Below the pieces are notes generated by a model. That model ran no database searches and was not told the DNA's origin. It worked only from the letters and a program-made list of their open reading frames with translations. From IMG/VR virus record IMGVR_UViG_3300042294_002034, positions 1 through 40,938 of that record: 40,938 bases of DNA. One strand, written 5' to 3'. Shown here piece by piece: positions 23,128 through 31,643 of this stretch. Position 1 is the stretch's first letter, and every line of letters begins with the position of its first letter. The position numbers and the translations under genes were made by a program. This stretch comes from a virus.

Positions 23128-24513
23128 GTGCCAAGATTATCGCTTTGGAAAGACGGAGCTCATAGTAACGACTACAAATACATTGACCGCAATATCAGTG
23201 AAATGTTCACTGTTGGCGGAACTGGCATCTTGGTACACAAATATCTTGGTACAACTGAGCAAAATTTAACAAAAACAACAAGTTCGGCCCAGCCCGTTGC
23301 AGGCAACATACTTTCGTTTTCTTCAACATCAGACATTGATCTAGGTATGTTTGTAACTGCTACTGGTATCGCTACAGGTACCCAGGTATCTGCTAAAACA
23401 GCAAATACAATAACACTTACCGCTAGTACTACAAGTGCATTGTCATCAGGCGCAACTGTAAAATTTTATACTGATGCAGCCAAGCCTAGCTATATTAATG
23501 AATCTGCTCTTAACATACAAGATCTTTTGTTTTTAGAAAATCGTGATAGAAAATATGATCCTAATGTTTATTCATTGCGAGGGATATATCAAACACAAGA
23601 CGTAACATTTGATCTCAGCCAATTTGGCATGTTCCTGCAAACTGGAACTTTATTCATGGTGTTTCATATTAATGACTTAGTTGCTAGTTTAGGCAGAAAA
23701 TTAATGCCAGGTGATGTCATTGAACTCATGCATCTTAAAGATTACTACCCCCTTGATGATAGCATACCAGTGGCTCTAAAAAGATACTATGTAATTAGTG
23801 ATTGTAATAATGCTGCAGAAGGATATTCTGCAACATGGTGGCCGCATTTATGGCGTGTTAAAATAAATCCACTTACAGATAGTCAAGAATATAAAGATAT
23901 TTTAAATCAAATAAAAGTTGATATTGATCCAATAACAGGAAATACAGGCAATGTATCATTGGGATCTGTATCTAGCATTGTAAACAAGTACATAGAAATT
24001 AATGATGCGATATTACGTGAAGCAGAAACTAATGTTCCGTTTAGTGGTTATGACATTAGCACTTTATACATCAAACCTACCCAACCCGATGGTAGTCCAG
24101 GAGACCCATCAGGTGTTTCGGCTGATAACAATATTTCAACAGGAGATAATGTTACAGTAGATGCCGACAGCGGCATTGAAAGTCCTGATGCTACTGTTCA
24201 AGGTTACTTAACCGGCACAGGCTCAGCACCAAATGGTTTACCAGTATTTTCTGGAATAGCATTTCCTAATAATCCGCTAGTAGGCGATTATGCTTTACGC
24301 ACTGATTATCTGCCTAATAGGTTATTTAGATGGGACGGCAGACGCTGGGTAAAAATAGAAGATAATGTAAGGACTACACTAACTCAAGGTCCTGATAACA
24401 CTACATTACGTAGTTACTTTATTAATAACACCAGTACATTTGTAAACAACACTGGCGAAGTCACTAGTAGGCAAAGTTTAAGCCAGGCTTTAAGACCCAA
24501 GGCAGATAATTAA
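23128..24513 (+). CDS. 14: Neck protein gp14-like, with inserted beta domain
   Basis: 461 residues, GTG start with a good ribosome site. The core has the neck-protein pattern NISEMFTVGGTGILVHKYLG near the start and FDLSQFGMFLQTGTLFMVFH and MPGDVIELMHL in the middle. T4 gp14 is 256 residues, so this is much longer. Residues 50-113 are an inserted Ser/Thr-rich beta domain (LGMFVTATGIATGTQVSAKT) like those in the fibre protein at 33.8-37.0 kb. The C-terminus has a second extra domain, GDYALRTDYLPNRLFRWDGR. gp14 joins head and tail with gp13 and gp15. The assignment rests on pattern plus its position before gp15. Confidence 0.72.
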   Translation: MPRLSLWKDGAHSNDYKYIDRNISEMFTVGGTGILVHKYLGTTEQNLTKTTSSAQPVAGNILSFSSTSDIDLGMFVTATGIATGTQVSAKTANTITLTASTTSALSSGATVKFYTDAAKPSYINESALNIQDLLFLENRDRKYDPNVYSLRGIYQTQDVTFDLSQFGMFLQTGTLFMVFHINDLVASLGRKLMPGDVIELMHLKDYYPLDDSIPVALKRYYVISDCNNAAEGYSATWWPHLWRVKINPLTDSQEYKDILNQIKVDIDPITGNTGNVSLGSVSSIVNKYIEINDAILREAETNVPFSGYDISTLYIKPTQPDGSPGDPSGVSADNNISTGDNVTVDADSGIESPDATVQGYLTGTGSAPNGLPVFSGIAFPNNPLVGDYALRTDYLPNRLFRWDGRRWVKIEDNVRTTLTQGPDNTTLRSYFINNTSTFVNNTGEVTSRQSLSQALRPKADN

Positions 24514-25871
24514 TGGCTCAACAATTCTTTTACGATGCGCAAATAAGAAGATTCTTAATTCAATTTATAAGAATCGTAAGTAACTTTGACGTAGAATTTG
24601 GCAAGGACCGAGATGGTGTAAGAACGTTACAAAGAGTTCCTGTTTATTATGGTGACCCTAGCAGACAAGCAGCCACAATACTTAAACAAAACAGCGAAAA
24701 TATAATGAATGCAGTACCGGCAATGAGTGCCTATATCAGTGGTTTTACTTACGATCAAACTAGAGTCCAAGAGCCTTATTTTGTAAGTAAAATGCAGTTA
24801 CGAGAACGGCAATACGATCCAGAAACAGGACTTTATTCAAATCAACAAGGCGACAGTTATACCATTGAACGATTAATGCCAGTTCCTTATAATCTCGAAG
24901 TCAAATTAGATATATGGACTAGTAATACCGAACAAAAAATGCAATTGATTGAACAATTGGCTGTATTGTTTAATCCTTCATTTGAAATTCAAAGCACTGA
25001 CAATTACATTGATTGGGCCAGTTTGAGCTATGTACAGCTAACAAGTGTGTTGTGGACATCTAGAGTAATACCAGCTGGAACAGAAGAACCCATTGATGTT
25101 GCTACACTAACATTTACAATGCCAATTTGGATAAGCGCACCTGCTAAAGTAAAACGCTTGGGCGTAATTCAAAAATTTATAGGCAGCATATACGACGAAC
25201 AAGGCATGCTCAATGAAAATACTTTATTAACTAACTTAGTATCTAGAAGATATGTAACCCCATTGGATTATGGAATATTATACACTGGCAACCAACTACA
25301 GTTATTAAAATATCAAGAAGTTGTCGATGATAACAATAATATCATAAATGTGCAACCACCGGTAACCTGGAAATCGGTAATAGAAATTTATGGAACTCTA
25401 GTAACAGGTACAACAGAAATTAGATTAGCTTTGCCTACTGGAGCAGAGTTAATCGGCACAATAGCATATCATCCCACCGATCCATACATTCTACTATATG
25501 ATCCGTTTGAAGACACACTTCCGTCAAATACATTAATGCCAGTTGATGCAATTATTAATCCTCAAAATGTAAAAGTTGATAGCAACTTATTGGCACCAAG
25601 TGCAAATACTAGATATTTATTGACCGACGATATTGGCAGTCTCAGTAACCTAGATGGTAGCGTAGTATGGGGGGACCTGGTGGCAAATGCTAACGATATT
25701 ATTCAATACAATGGATCATCGTGGCAAGTTGTATTTGATAGCGACACTGAAACTTCAATGGAATATATACTTAATAATCTTACTGGTATACAGTACAGAT
25801 GGACTGGTAGTGAATGGGTTAAAAGTGTAGAAGGTGTATATCGAGGCGGCGAATGGTCAATAGTAATATAG
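24513..25871 (+). CDS. 15: Tail completion / sheath stabiliser gp15
   Basis: 452 residues (T4 gp15 has 272). The first 230 residues match the gp15 pattern: FFYDAQIRRFLIQFIRIVSN, RVPVYYGDPSRQA, PYNLEVKLDIWTSNTEQKM and NPSFEIQSTDN. gp15 caps the tail tube and sheath and joins to gp14. The C-terminal 200 residues are an extra extension, including WRWTG-like accessory segments (YRWTGSEWVKSVEGVYRGGE) resembling those in gp18 and gp14. The ATG overlaps the gp14 stop (TAATG), so they are translationally coupled. The Nudix gene starts inside its end. Confidence 0.85.
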   Translation: MAQQFFYDAQIRRFLIQFIRIVSNFDVEFGKDRDGVRTLQRVPVYYGDPSRQAATILKQNSENIMNAVPAMSAYISGFTYDQTRVQEPYFVSKMQLRERQYDPETGLYSNQQGDSYTIERLMPVPYNLEVKLDIWTSNTEQKMQLIEQLAVLFNPSFEIQSTDNYIDWASLSYVQLTSVLWTSRVIPAGTEEPIDVATLTFTMPIWISAPAKVKRLGVIQKFIGSIYDEQGMLNENTLLTNLVSRRYVTPLDYGILYTGNQLQLLKYQEVVDDNNNIINVQPPVTWKSVIEIYGTLVTGTTEIRLALPTGAELIGTIAYHPTDPYILLYDPFEDTLPSNTLMPVDAIINPQNVKVDSNLLAPSANTRYLLTDDIGSLSNLDGSVVWGDLVANANDIIQYNGSSWQVVFDSDTETSMEYILNNLTGIQYRWTGSEWVKSVEGVYRGGEWSIVI

Positions 25872-26293
25872 GATGTGGTGCTTTAATTTATAGTAAAAAA
25901 ACTCATCGATATTTGTTTTTGTTAAGAAATCAAAAAAAACATTCAGGATCATGGGGTTTGGTTGGCGGTGGTGTTGAGCAAAACGAAACTCCCATAAATG
26001 CACTAAGAAGAGAAATCAACGAAGAAATTGGCGACATTGAAATTTTAAAAATAATACCTTTAGAAAAATTTACAGCAGAAAACACCAGTTTTGAATATCA
26101 TACCTATTTAATAACAGTTGATGATGAATTTATACCACAACTAAACTCTGAACATCGAGGTTATGCATGGACTACTATCAACGATTGTCCTAAACCACTT
26201 CACCCTGGTGTATGGAGAACTTTTAGTTTTAATTGTATTATTGACAAAATAAAAACATTTGAATCAGCTTTAGAGATCGCACTCGAGCACTAG
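25853..26293 (+). CDS. Nudix hydrolase
   Basis: 146 residues. The Nudix box is intact: GX5EX7REUXEEXGU at 39-60, ending RREINEEIGD. Such enzymes hydrolyse nucleoside diphosphates linked to other groups (for example modified dNTPs, nucleotide sugars or RNA caps); the substrate cannot be told from sequence. The start lies inside the last codons of gp15, in another frame, with no separate promoter, so it is made with the late neck genes. Given the neighbouring sugar-nucleotide genes, a nucleotide-sugar substrate is possible. It converges on and overlaps the glycosyltransferase-like gene by 24 bases. Confidence 0.88.
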   Translation: MVNSNIGCGALIYSKKTHRYLFLLRNQKKHSGSWGLVGGGVEQNETPINALRREINEEIGDIEILKIIPLEKFTAENTSFEYHTYLITVDDEFIPQLNSEHRGYAWTTINDCPKPLHPGVWRTFSFNCIIDKIKTFESALEIALEH

Positions 26294-26983
26294 ATCTCTA
26301 TAACTAATTCTTCTTAAATTAGGTACATTTTGCCATGCTGTAGGCATATAACCTCTGCCAGTACTATTAACTAACACAAAATCAACAAAAAGGTATGTTT
26401 TAAAGACCTGTGTCATTGTAAGACTCCAATACAGGTCATTTTGATCTTTGAAGTCTGAGTAATATCCTGGGGTGTTATTGTAAATATTATTGCTATATCC
26501 CGGAGTATCGTTGCCATCAAAACCTAGTAGATAGACTTTGGTGTGTCCATCAAAACAAGCCAGATAGGCTGCTAAAGATCCTGCGTTCCAAGTTGGGTTT
26601 TGTGGAATCAAGTGAAATTTCTTTGGTTGCCGAACAATTTCACTAGCATAGGCATATACTACATGATTATCGCAATAACCACTTGTTGCGATTTCATTAC
26701 ACATTTCAGTGCCTACAGCTATCAAAAAATCTGGGTTAAAATCTCTATAAAGAGCATTACACCCGTAAGTTTGCAGTTTGCTTTTTTTTAAGTATTTTAA
26801 ATCAAATGTTAATCTATCTAATCCGTTACCTATAACTATAGCAGTTTGCCCGTGACGGACATTGTTAATAGTTTTAGGAACATTTTCTAATTCGTAATTC
26901 CATTGGCCGTTTGTATAAGAAGCAAGGGTGTAAATATCTTCTTCATAATAGATATTTCTAAATAGTTTTTTAATGCTTTGCAT
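26270..26983 (-). CDS. Sialyltransferase-like (GT42/DUF115-type) protein
   Basis: 237 residues. The pattern TAIVIGNGLDRL (47-58), followed by QTYGCNALYRDF and TWNAGSLAAYLACFDGHTKV ending in YLLGFDG, resembles GT42 sialyltransferases (Cst-I type) and related DUF115 enzymes: a GNG loop, an N in the acceptor region and a G-x-D near the end. It would transfer a CMP-activated nonulosonic acid to a glycan or protein. It directly follows the NeuB-like gene, which supports this. Distant similarity only; the family could be the motility-accessory type instead. Confidence 0.6.
   Translation of the reverse strand: MQSIKKLFRNIYYEEDIYTLASYTNGQWNYELENVPKTINNVRHGQTAIVIGNGLDRLTFDLKYLKKSKLQTYGCNALYRDFNPDFLIAVGTEMCNEIATSGYCDNHVVYAYASEIVRQPKKFHLIPQNPTWNAGSLAAYLACFDGHTKVYLLGFDGNDTPGYSNNIYNNTPGYYSDFKDQNDLYWSLTMTQVFKTYLFVDFVLVNSTGRGYMPTAWQNVPNLRRISYRDLVLECDL
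26271..26300. other. Stem-loop at convergent gene ends
   Basis: TAGAGATC and GATCTCTA form an eight-base perfect inverted repeat with a 14-base loop, spanning the stops of the Nudix and glycosyltransferase-like genes. It may act as a bidirectional transcript end, but no T run follows. Confidence 0.45.
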
Positions 26984-26985
26984 TA

Positions 26986-27864
26986 TTAAGTTCCATGAGC
27001 ACCAGACTCAGTATTTACCAAAAAGTTGCTGTCAATCCTTAGACGTTGCATTGCTGCTGTTTCACTTGGGTAAACAGTTAGTTCCTTTTTTCCTAAAATA
27101 ATTTCTATGTTTTGCAAAGTTTGCAATAATAAGTTTAATTCTGTGATGTCAAGACTAGCAGAGTGATCTGTACCCCACATATTTTTATTAAGAGTTACAT
27201 GTCTTTCGATTATCTCTGCACCAAAACTTGCTGCAACTATACTTGGTAAAATGTCTTTTTCGTGTCCGCTATAACCAATTGTTAAATTTGGATATTTTAA
27301 CTTCAAAGTTTCTATAACACGTATATCTATTTCATTGTATTTTGATGGGTATGAACTGTTACAATGTAGAATAGCATATAACTTGTCTGACAATATGCTA
27401 ACAGCTCTATCTACTTCATTTATTGTGCTCATTCCTACAGAAATAATAACTGGACATGTAGCAAACATAGCAACTTCTTCTAGCAACTTAACATTAGTAA
27501 TTAAGGCACTGGGAATTTTGACAAATGGTACATTATAATTTTGAATAAAATTAAAACTAGGTATATCCCACACACTAGCGGTCCACAGAATTCCAATTTT
27601 TTTACAGTAGCGATCAATTATGTCGTAGTGCTTTTTTTCGAATTCAATCTTGTTTTTGTAATCATAATAAGTTAATATGCCCCAAGGAGTTTGTCTTTTT
27701 TGATTTCGTTGATCCAAAGGTACGCATATAGCAGGTGTTCTTTTTTGAAATTTAACTAGGTTAACTCCAGCTGCTTTGCACTCTCTAATTAGTCGTAGTG
27801 CTGTTTTTATGGATCCATTATGATTGATCCCAATTTCAGCTATAAAAAATATTTTGTTAGTCAT
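26986..27864 (-). CDS. neuB: NeuB-like N-acetylneuraminate (nonulosonate) synthase
   Basis: 292 residues, the TIM-barrel part of NeuB/SpsE-type synthases, which join phosphoenolpyruvate to an N-acetylhexosamine to make sialic, legionaminic or pseudaminic acid. Visible motifs: IAEIGINHNG (8-17), FQKR (39-42), KIPS (116-119), GMST (144-147), HCNSSYP (167-173), GYSGHE (197-202), ERHVT (220-224) and GTDHSAS (231-237). The C-terminal SAF (antifreeze-like) domain of usual NeuB (about 340-350 residues) is missing, which may affect substrate closure. It starts ten bases from the divergent sulfotransferase start. The next gene follows after three bases. Confidence 0.92.
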   Translation of the reverse strand: MTNKIFFIAEIGINHNGSIKTALRLIRECKAAGVNLVKFQKRTPAICVPLDQRNQKRQTPWGILTYYDYKNKIEFEKKHYDIIDRYCKKIGILWTASVWDIPSFNFIQNYNVPFVKIPSALITNVKLLEEVAMFATCPVIISVGMSTINEVDRAVSILSDKLYAILHCNSSYPSKYNEIDIRVIETLKLKYPNLTIGYSGHEKDILPSIVAASFGAEIIERHVTLNKNMWGTDHSASLDITELNLLLQTLQNIEIILGKKELTVYPSETAAMQRLRIDSNFLVNTESGAHGT

Positions 27865-27874
27865 ATATAATTAC

Positions 27875-28474
27875 ATGATAATTTCAAGAAAACACAGTTT
27901 CATATTTATTAAGACAAAAAAAACTGCTGGATCCAGTGTTGAAAAGTACTTAGTCAATTATTTAGACCCCACTACTGATATTTGTACAGGGTCAAATTTT
28001 GATAACACGCCGCGACTTGGAACATTTATTAAAAACGGTAACCATATAGGTGCCAGTTGGGTAGCTGAAAATTATCCTATTGAATGGAAGAATTACTTTA
28101 AATTTGCTATTGTACGTAATCCTTGGGACACCATGGTTAGTTTTTACTTTTGGTACAAAATTGCTCGAAATGCTATCATAGCCAAACATAGTTTTGAACA
28201 TTTTTTAAATTGCATAGATTTGAACAAGTTCAATGATTGGCACAGATACACATTACATGACAACATTATAGTAGATAAAATTATAAAATACGAATCATTG
28301 CATGAGGATTTTCAAAATATTCCTGTTCCATACAATAACGAATTGCTTGAAATTTTTTTAAAAAGTGGGTATAGGCAAGTAAAAAACTATCAAGAACTTT
28401 ACACAAATGAAACTAAAAGTAAGATTGAAAAATCGTTTTCAAATGTCATAGAAGAATTTGGATACCGTTTTTAA
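27875..28474 (+). CDS. Sulfotransferase family protein
   Basis: 199 residues from the ATG at 27875; an upstream in-frame ATG at 27824 lies in the NeuB gene and is less likely. The PAPS-binding 5'-phosphosulfate loop KTKKTAGSS (13-21) and the 3'-phosphate motif VRNPWDTMVSFYFW (80-93) are clear. It would transfer sulfate from PAPS to a sugar or other acceptor. It is on the strand opposite to the island genes and its stop overlaps that of the PhyH-like gene by four bases, so it may be an independently acquired cassette. Substrate unknown, plausibly a glycan. Confidence 0.88.
   Translation: MIISRKHSFIFIKTKKTAGSSVEKYLVNYLDPTTDICTGSNFDNTPRLGTFIKNGNHIGASWVAENYPIEWKNYFKFAIVRNPWDTMVSFYFWYKIARNAIIAKHSFEHFLNCIDLNKFNDWHRYTLHDNIIVDKIIKYESLHEDFQNIPVPYNNELLEIFLKSGYRQVKNYQELYTNETKSKIEKSFSNVIEEFGYRF
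27903..27909 (-). promoter_or_regulatory. Late-promoter-like ATAAATA upstream of neuB
   Basis: ATAAATA on the minus strand, about 39 bases before the NeuB ATG. It lies within the sulfotransferase gene, and no strong ribosome site follows. Confidence 0.3.
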
Positions 28475-29169
28475 TCAAATCTAATTCTAATAAAATCTCT
28501 TAGCCCATTGCGAGGAAAAGTTCCTCGGTGTATAAAATTAGCCACAAATGCAAAGGTGGTAAATTTTGGTCCTACAATTGATATTATATCATCTTCGTCT
28601 AATATTAAATTACTAATTCTACTTAAACTTCTACCTTCAACAAATCGATTGTAAAAATAATAATTTGGATTTTTAATATGTTCAATTTGACCGCCATCAA
28701 TGTCAACATCGTTGAGATAAATGCCTAAAGATAATGATTCATTTGGAAAGTTAGCTATATGCCAATATTGACTTAACCAATAATTATTTTGATCACAATC
28801 ATTGAGTGATTGATAACTTGGCACACTCGACGGGTATCCTCTGTTTACTAATATTTTATTGGCTTTTCGTCCAAAAAGTTCTTCAAAGTAATTTACTATT
28901 GGATTAACTATGGTATTATCTTTGAGTGTTGCCCTTACAACATTATTATCATAAAACTGTCTAATTACAACTTTTGTAGGATCATTGAGTTGATTTTGTA
29001 TTTCTTCAGCATAAGGTTCAATTACATCACTGAATTGCGTTCCAAAGTTTTTTATAGGTAAACTATTATTATCTGTAAAAATTGCAGGGTATGGTTTTGT
29101 TAGTTCTACATTAGTAAACTCTATTCTATTACTCTCGTACTGTGCTAATATTTCTTGTTTATTTCCCAT
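28471..29169 (-). CDS. PhyH-like dioxygenase fold, possibly degenerate
   Basis: 232 residues. The core WLSQYWHIANFPNESLSLGI, YLNDVDIDGGQIEHI and the end FTTFAFVANFIHRG with RDFIRIRF follow the phytanoyl-CoA dioxygenase pattern (first His, YLNDV strand, distal His, final Arg). The first ligand pair reads H137-I-A139, where HxD is expected, so an iron ligand is missing and the enzyme may be inactive or halogenase-like; a distal H214 is present. It overlaps the NeuA-like gene start to stop. In the glycan island it could modify a sugar or protein, but this is uncertain. Confidence 0.6.
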   Translation of the reverse strand: MGNKQEILAQYESNRIEFTNVELTKPYPAIFTDNNSLPIKNFGTQFSDVIEPYAEEIQNQLNDPTKVVIRQFYDNNVVRATLKDNTIVNPIVNYFEELFGRKANKILVNRGYPSSVPSYQSLNDCDQNNYWLSQYWHIANFPNESLSLGIYLNDVDIDGGQIEHIKNPNYYFYNRFVEGRSLSRISNLILDEDDIISIVGPKFTTFAFVANFIHRGTFPRNGLRDFIRIRFD

Positions 29170-29812
29170 TGGTAAATCTCCATTTTACGTAGAGGTAATC
29201 TTCATTTGTGTCTACGTCTATTGTTTCACTATCTTGCACTTCAATGAGTTGCAAATTTTTTCTCAGCATTTTTCCAGTTTTAAAAAATTTAGTTTTATTA
29301 AAGATATGAAAACAATGAGCTGCTTGGTAATAATCGCCTATTAATTTTGTGTTTAACGTTTTATAATCTATGTCAGTTAATATTTTTTTGTTTACATTCC
29401 ACAACCAATTTTTATAAGTTTTAACACTTGTTGCATAATCAAATTGTGATTCACGAAAATCATCTAAAGCATGGTGTATGGTTTCTAATTTAAGTAGGCT
29501 CAAACATGGGTTTAGAAACATTAAATGTGAATCTTGTGTAGTTTTTAAATCTTTAAAAATATAGGTCAACGGACCATCAACTTCGGCAGTCTTCTTACTT
29601 CTTTTTATAATCTTGATGTTTTTAAAATTTTTCGCTATATTAATTAATTCTGTTTCATAACATAAAACATATTTATTATATTGAGTTGGAAGATTGTTAA
29701 GCTTGTCACAGGCTATTTCCCATAAATTTGTGTTGTCTAGCGGTAAAATTAATTTATTAGGTAAACGTTCGCTGCTTAACCTACCTGGAATAAACACTCC
29801 AATTTGTTTCAT
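29159..29812 (-). CDS. neuA: NeuA-like acylneuraminate cytidylyltransferase
   Basis: 217 residues. The nucleotide-binding start IPGRLSSERLPNK (8-20) is the variant of the (I/V)PARxxSKRLPxK motif of CMP-sugar synthetases, followed by DGPLTYIF, a HLMFLNPCLSLL segment replacing the family LQPTSPL, and near the C-terminus SETIDVDTNEDY, matching the IDVDTxED metal-binding motif. It would activate a nonulosonic acid with CTP. The ATG overlaps the radical SAM stop by four bases. It could instead be an SpsF/KdsB-like relative; pairing with NeuB supports a nonulosonate role. Confidence 0.8.
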   Translation of the reverse strand: MKQIGVFIPGRLSSERLPNKLILPLDNTNLWEIACDKLNNLPTQYNKYVLCYETELINIAKNFKNIKIIKRSKKTAEVDGPLTYIFKDLKTTQDSHLMFLNPCLSLLKLETIHHALDDFRESQFDYATSVKTYKNWLWNVNKKILTDIDYKTLNTKLIGDYYQAAHCFHIFNKTKFFKTGKMLRKNLQLIEVQDSETIDVDTNEDYLYVKWRFTNGK

Positions 29813-30651
29813 TTTCTTTCGCCTTGATAAAAAATCCCTGGGGTATCTCTAGTATATCTGCCTGGATCTTTTTGACAATTTTTACATGGATTCAAATAAT
29901 TATGATAATTTTCATTAGACATAATATCTATAAAATGTTTTCTTTTGTCGCTGTTTAAGATTTCATTTAGCGTAATGTTATATATATTTCCAATAGAATA
30001 ATCATTATGAAATTCGCTATTCATATTACAACAAATCATAACCGATCCGTCATAGTCTATACCTAAAAATTTTTTTGGTTCAAAACAAGGTCTAGTTCTA
30101 AGATCGCCGTTATTTTTATATTTGAGAGAATTTAATTTTATTACTCCGCCTCTATCTTCTATAGTGGCATTATTTTTAAAATTTAAGAAAATCAAAATAT
30201 TTTTTTTGCTAATTGTTTCAAAATATAAAAATTCAGCACTGCTTTTGCTGTCAACAAAATTTAAATTCAAGTTTTTTACTTTTCTTTTCCACCATTCCTT
30301 GCCTTTGCCTGCGTAGTCCATTATAGTAAGTTCATCAAAAAGTTCAATATTTTCTATGTTTAAATAATCTCCATTTGTATTTGACACAATTTTACAATCA
30401 AGATTCTGTTTGATATAGTCAACATATTTTTTTGTTAAATCATAAAAAGCCAAGGGTTCGTTATATCTAGAAAAAGAGATTGTGTTGGAATAATTTATTT
30501 CTTTTAGTTGATCTATCAAAGAAGTAAATTTGTAATAATCTAAAATTTTTACATTTTTTCTATCTTGCCTACTAGACTGTAAAGAATTAGGACAAAAAGA
30601 ACATTTCCTGTTACAGTAATTGTATACTTCTATTTCTATTAATTTAATCAT
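29809..30651 (-). CDS. Radical SAM/SPASM-type enzyme (1)
   Basis: 280 residues. The radical SAM cluster motif CNRKCSFC is at 13-20 (CxxxCxxC), with GD and N residues in the barrel and a C-terminal Cys-rich region (DGSVMICC, PCKNCQKD) like a Twitch/SPASM auxiliary cluster. It generates a 5'-deoxyadenosyl radical; substrate unknown. It is clearly related to the following upstream gene (same RPCFEP/DGxVMxCC/PCxNCQ pattern), so the two arose by duplication. Overlapping start/stop (ATGA) couples them. In a glycan locus, substrates may be sugars or peptides. Confidence 0.85.
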   Translation of the reverse strand: MIKLIEIEVYNYCNRKCSFCPNSLQSSRQDRKNVKILDYYKFTSLIDQLKEINYSNTISFSRYNEPLAFYDLTKKYVDYIKQNLDCKIVSNTNGDYLNIENIELFDELTIMDYAGKGKEWWKRKVKNLNLNFVDSKSSAEFLYFETISKKNILIFLNFKNNATIEDRGGVIKLNSLKYKNNGDLRTRPCFEPKKFLGIDYDGSVMICCNMNSEFHNDYSIGNIYNITLNEILNSDKRKHFIDIMSNENYHNYLNPCKNCQKDPGRYTRDTPGIFYQGERK

Positions 30652-31643
30652 GTAAAAAAAATGTTTTCATTTATTTCATTATTAGCGTATCTTTGACCTA
30701 TATAGTCAAAGCCATTGGGCGATCCTGTGCAAACTCCGTTTCTTATTTTCTGGCAGTTTGTACATGGTTTAGGATAAAACCCGTTTTCTTTAGTCAACGA
30801 CTCTCTAAAAGACACTGCTTTCTCGCCATAAAATATTTCATTCAAAGTTTGATCTCTAAGATTACCTAGAATATAATCTTTATGCATTGGAATGTCAGAT
30901 CTTAGATGGCAACATGGCATTACGTTACCATCATATGTAATGTTTATAAAATAACTAGGTTCTACGCATGGTACTTTTCTTTCAACCGCATTATTTTTCC
31001 AATTCATTTGTACCAATGATTGTTCGTCGCGTGAAATTGCACCACCTCTATTTTCCAGGAGCCAATTTTTTGGCCAATCAAGTTGAACTCTAATATTGCC
31101 AATTGTTTTATGTAAAGCTATCACTCCGTTATACCCTATATTTTCGTCATCTATAATCAGACAACCTGCTTCTTTTAACTTATGTTCCCAAAATTCTCTG
31201 CCTTGGCAATCGTAGTCCATAATGTTTAAAGTAGTCAAGAGTAATCCGTCTAAGTTTTTTTTAGAAATATAATCGCCGCTAGTGTTTGATACCAATTCAA
31301 CAAAATTATTTAAAGTTTCACTTGCTTCATTGACTCTTTTTTTTAGTAGTTTAATATCGCTCATTGGCTCCATATAACCCAAGAAGCTAACTACTGGTTG
31401 ATTTTCTGTAAAATCTCTATAATAATTTTTGAATGTACTAGCACTTGTTCTACGGTTGACGAATTGTCTATCCTGACCAAACCCAAACTCGTTTAGTTCT
31501 CTAAGAATTTTAGAGAACAACCAATCTTCCATTACAACTTGTTTGTTTCGTAAATAGGTTTTGTTAGGACACCAATCACAAGTTCTATTACAAAAACTAT
31601 GTAATTCTATGTCTACTCGCCTTATGTGTCTGAGCTCATTCAT
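30648..31643 (-). CDS. Radical SAM/SPASM-type enzyme (2)
   Basis: 331 residues. CNRTCDWC at 18-25 is the CxxxCxxC cluster motif; C-terminal DGNVMPCCHLRSD and PCTNCQKIRNGVC are SPASM-like cluster ligands. It is paralogous to the neighbouring enzyme and longer by about 50 residues. The start overlaps the stop of the ParB-like gene by eight bases, and its own stop overlaps the next radical SAM start. A pair of such enzymes is unusual in a T4-like phage, and the substrate is unknown. Confidence 0.85.
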   Translation of the reverse strand: MNELRHIRRVDIELHSFCNRTCDWCPNKTYLRNKQVVMEDWLFSKILRELNEFGFGQDRQFVNRRTSASTFKNYYRDFTENQPVVSFLGYMEPMSDIKLLKKRVNEASETLNNFVELVSNTSGDYISKKNLDGLLLTTLNIMDYDCQGREFWEHKLKEAGCLIIDDENIGYNGVIALHKTIGNIRVQLDWPKNWLLENRGGAISRDEQSLVQMNWKNNAVERKVPCVEPSYFINITYDGNVMPCCHLRSDIPMHKDYILGNLRDQTLNEIFYGEKAVSFRESLTKENGFYPKPCTNCQKIRNGVCTGSPNGFDYIGQRYANNEINENIFFT

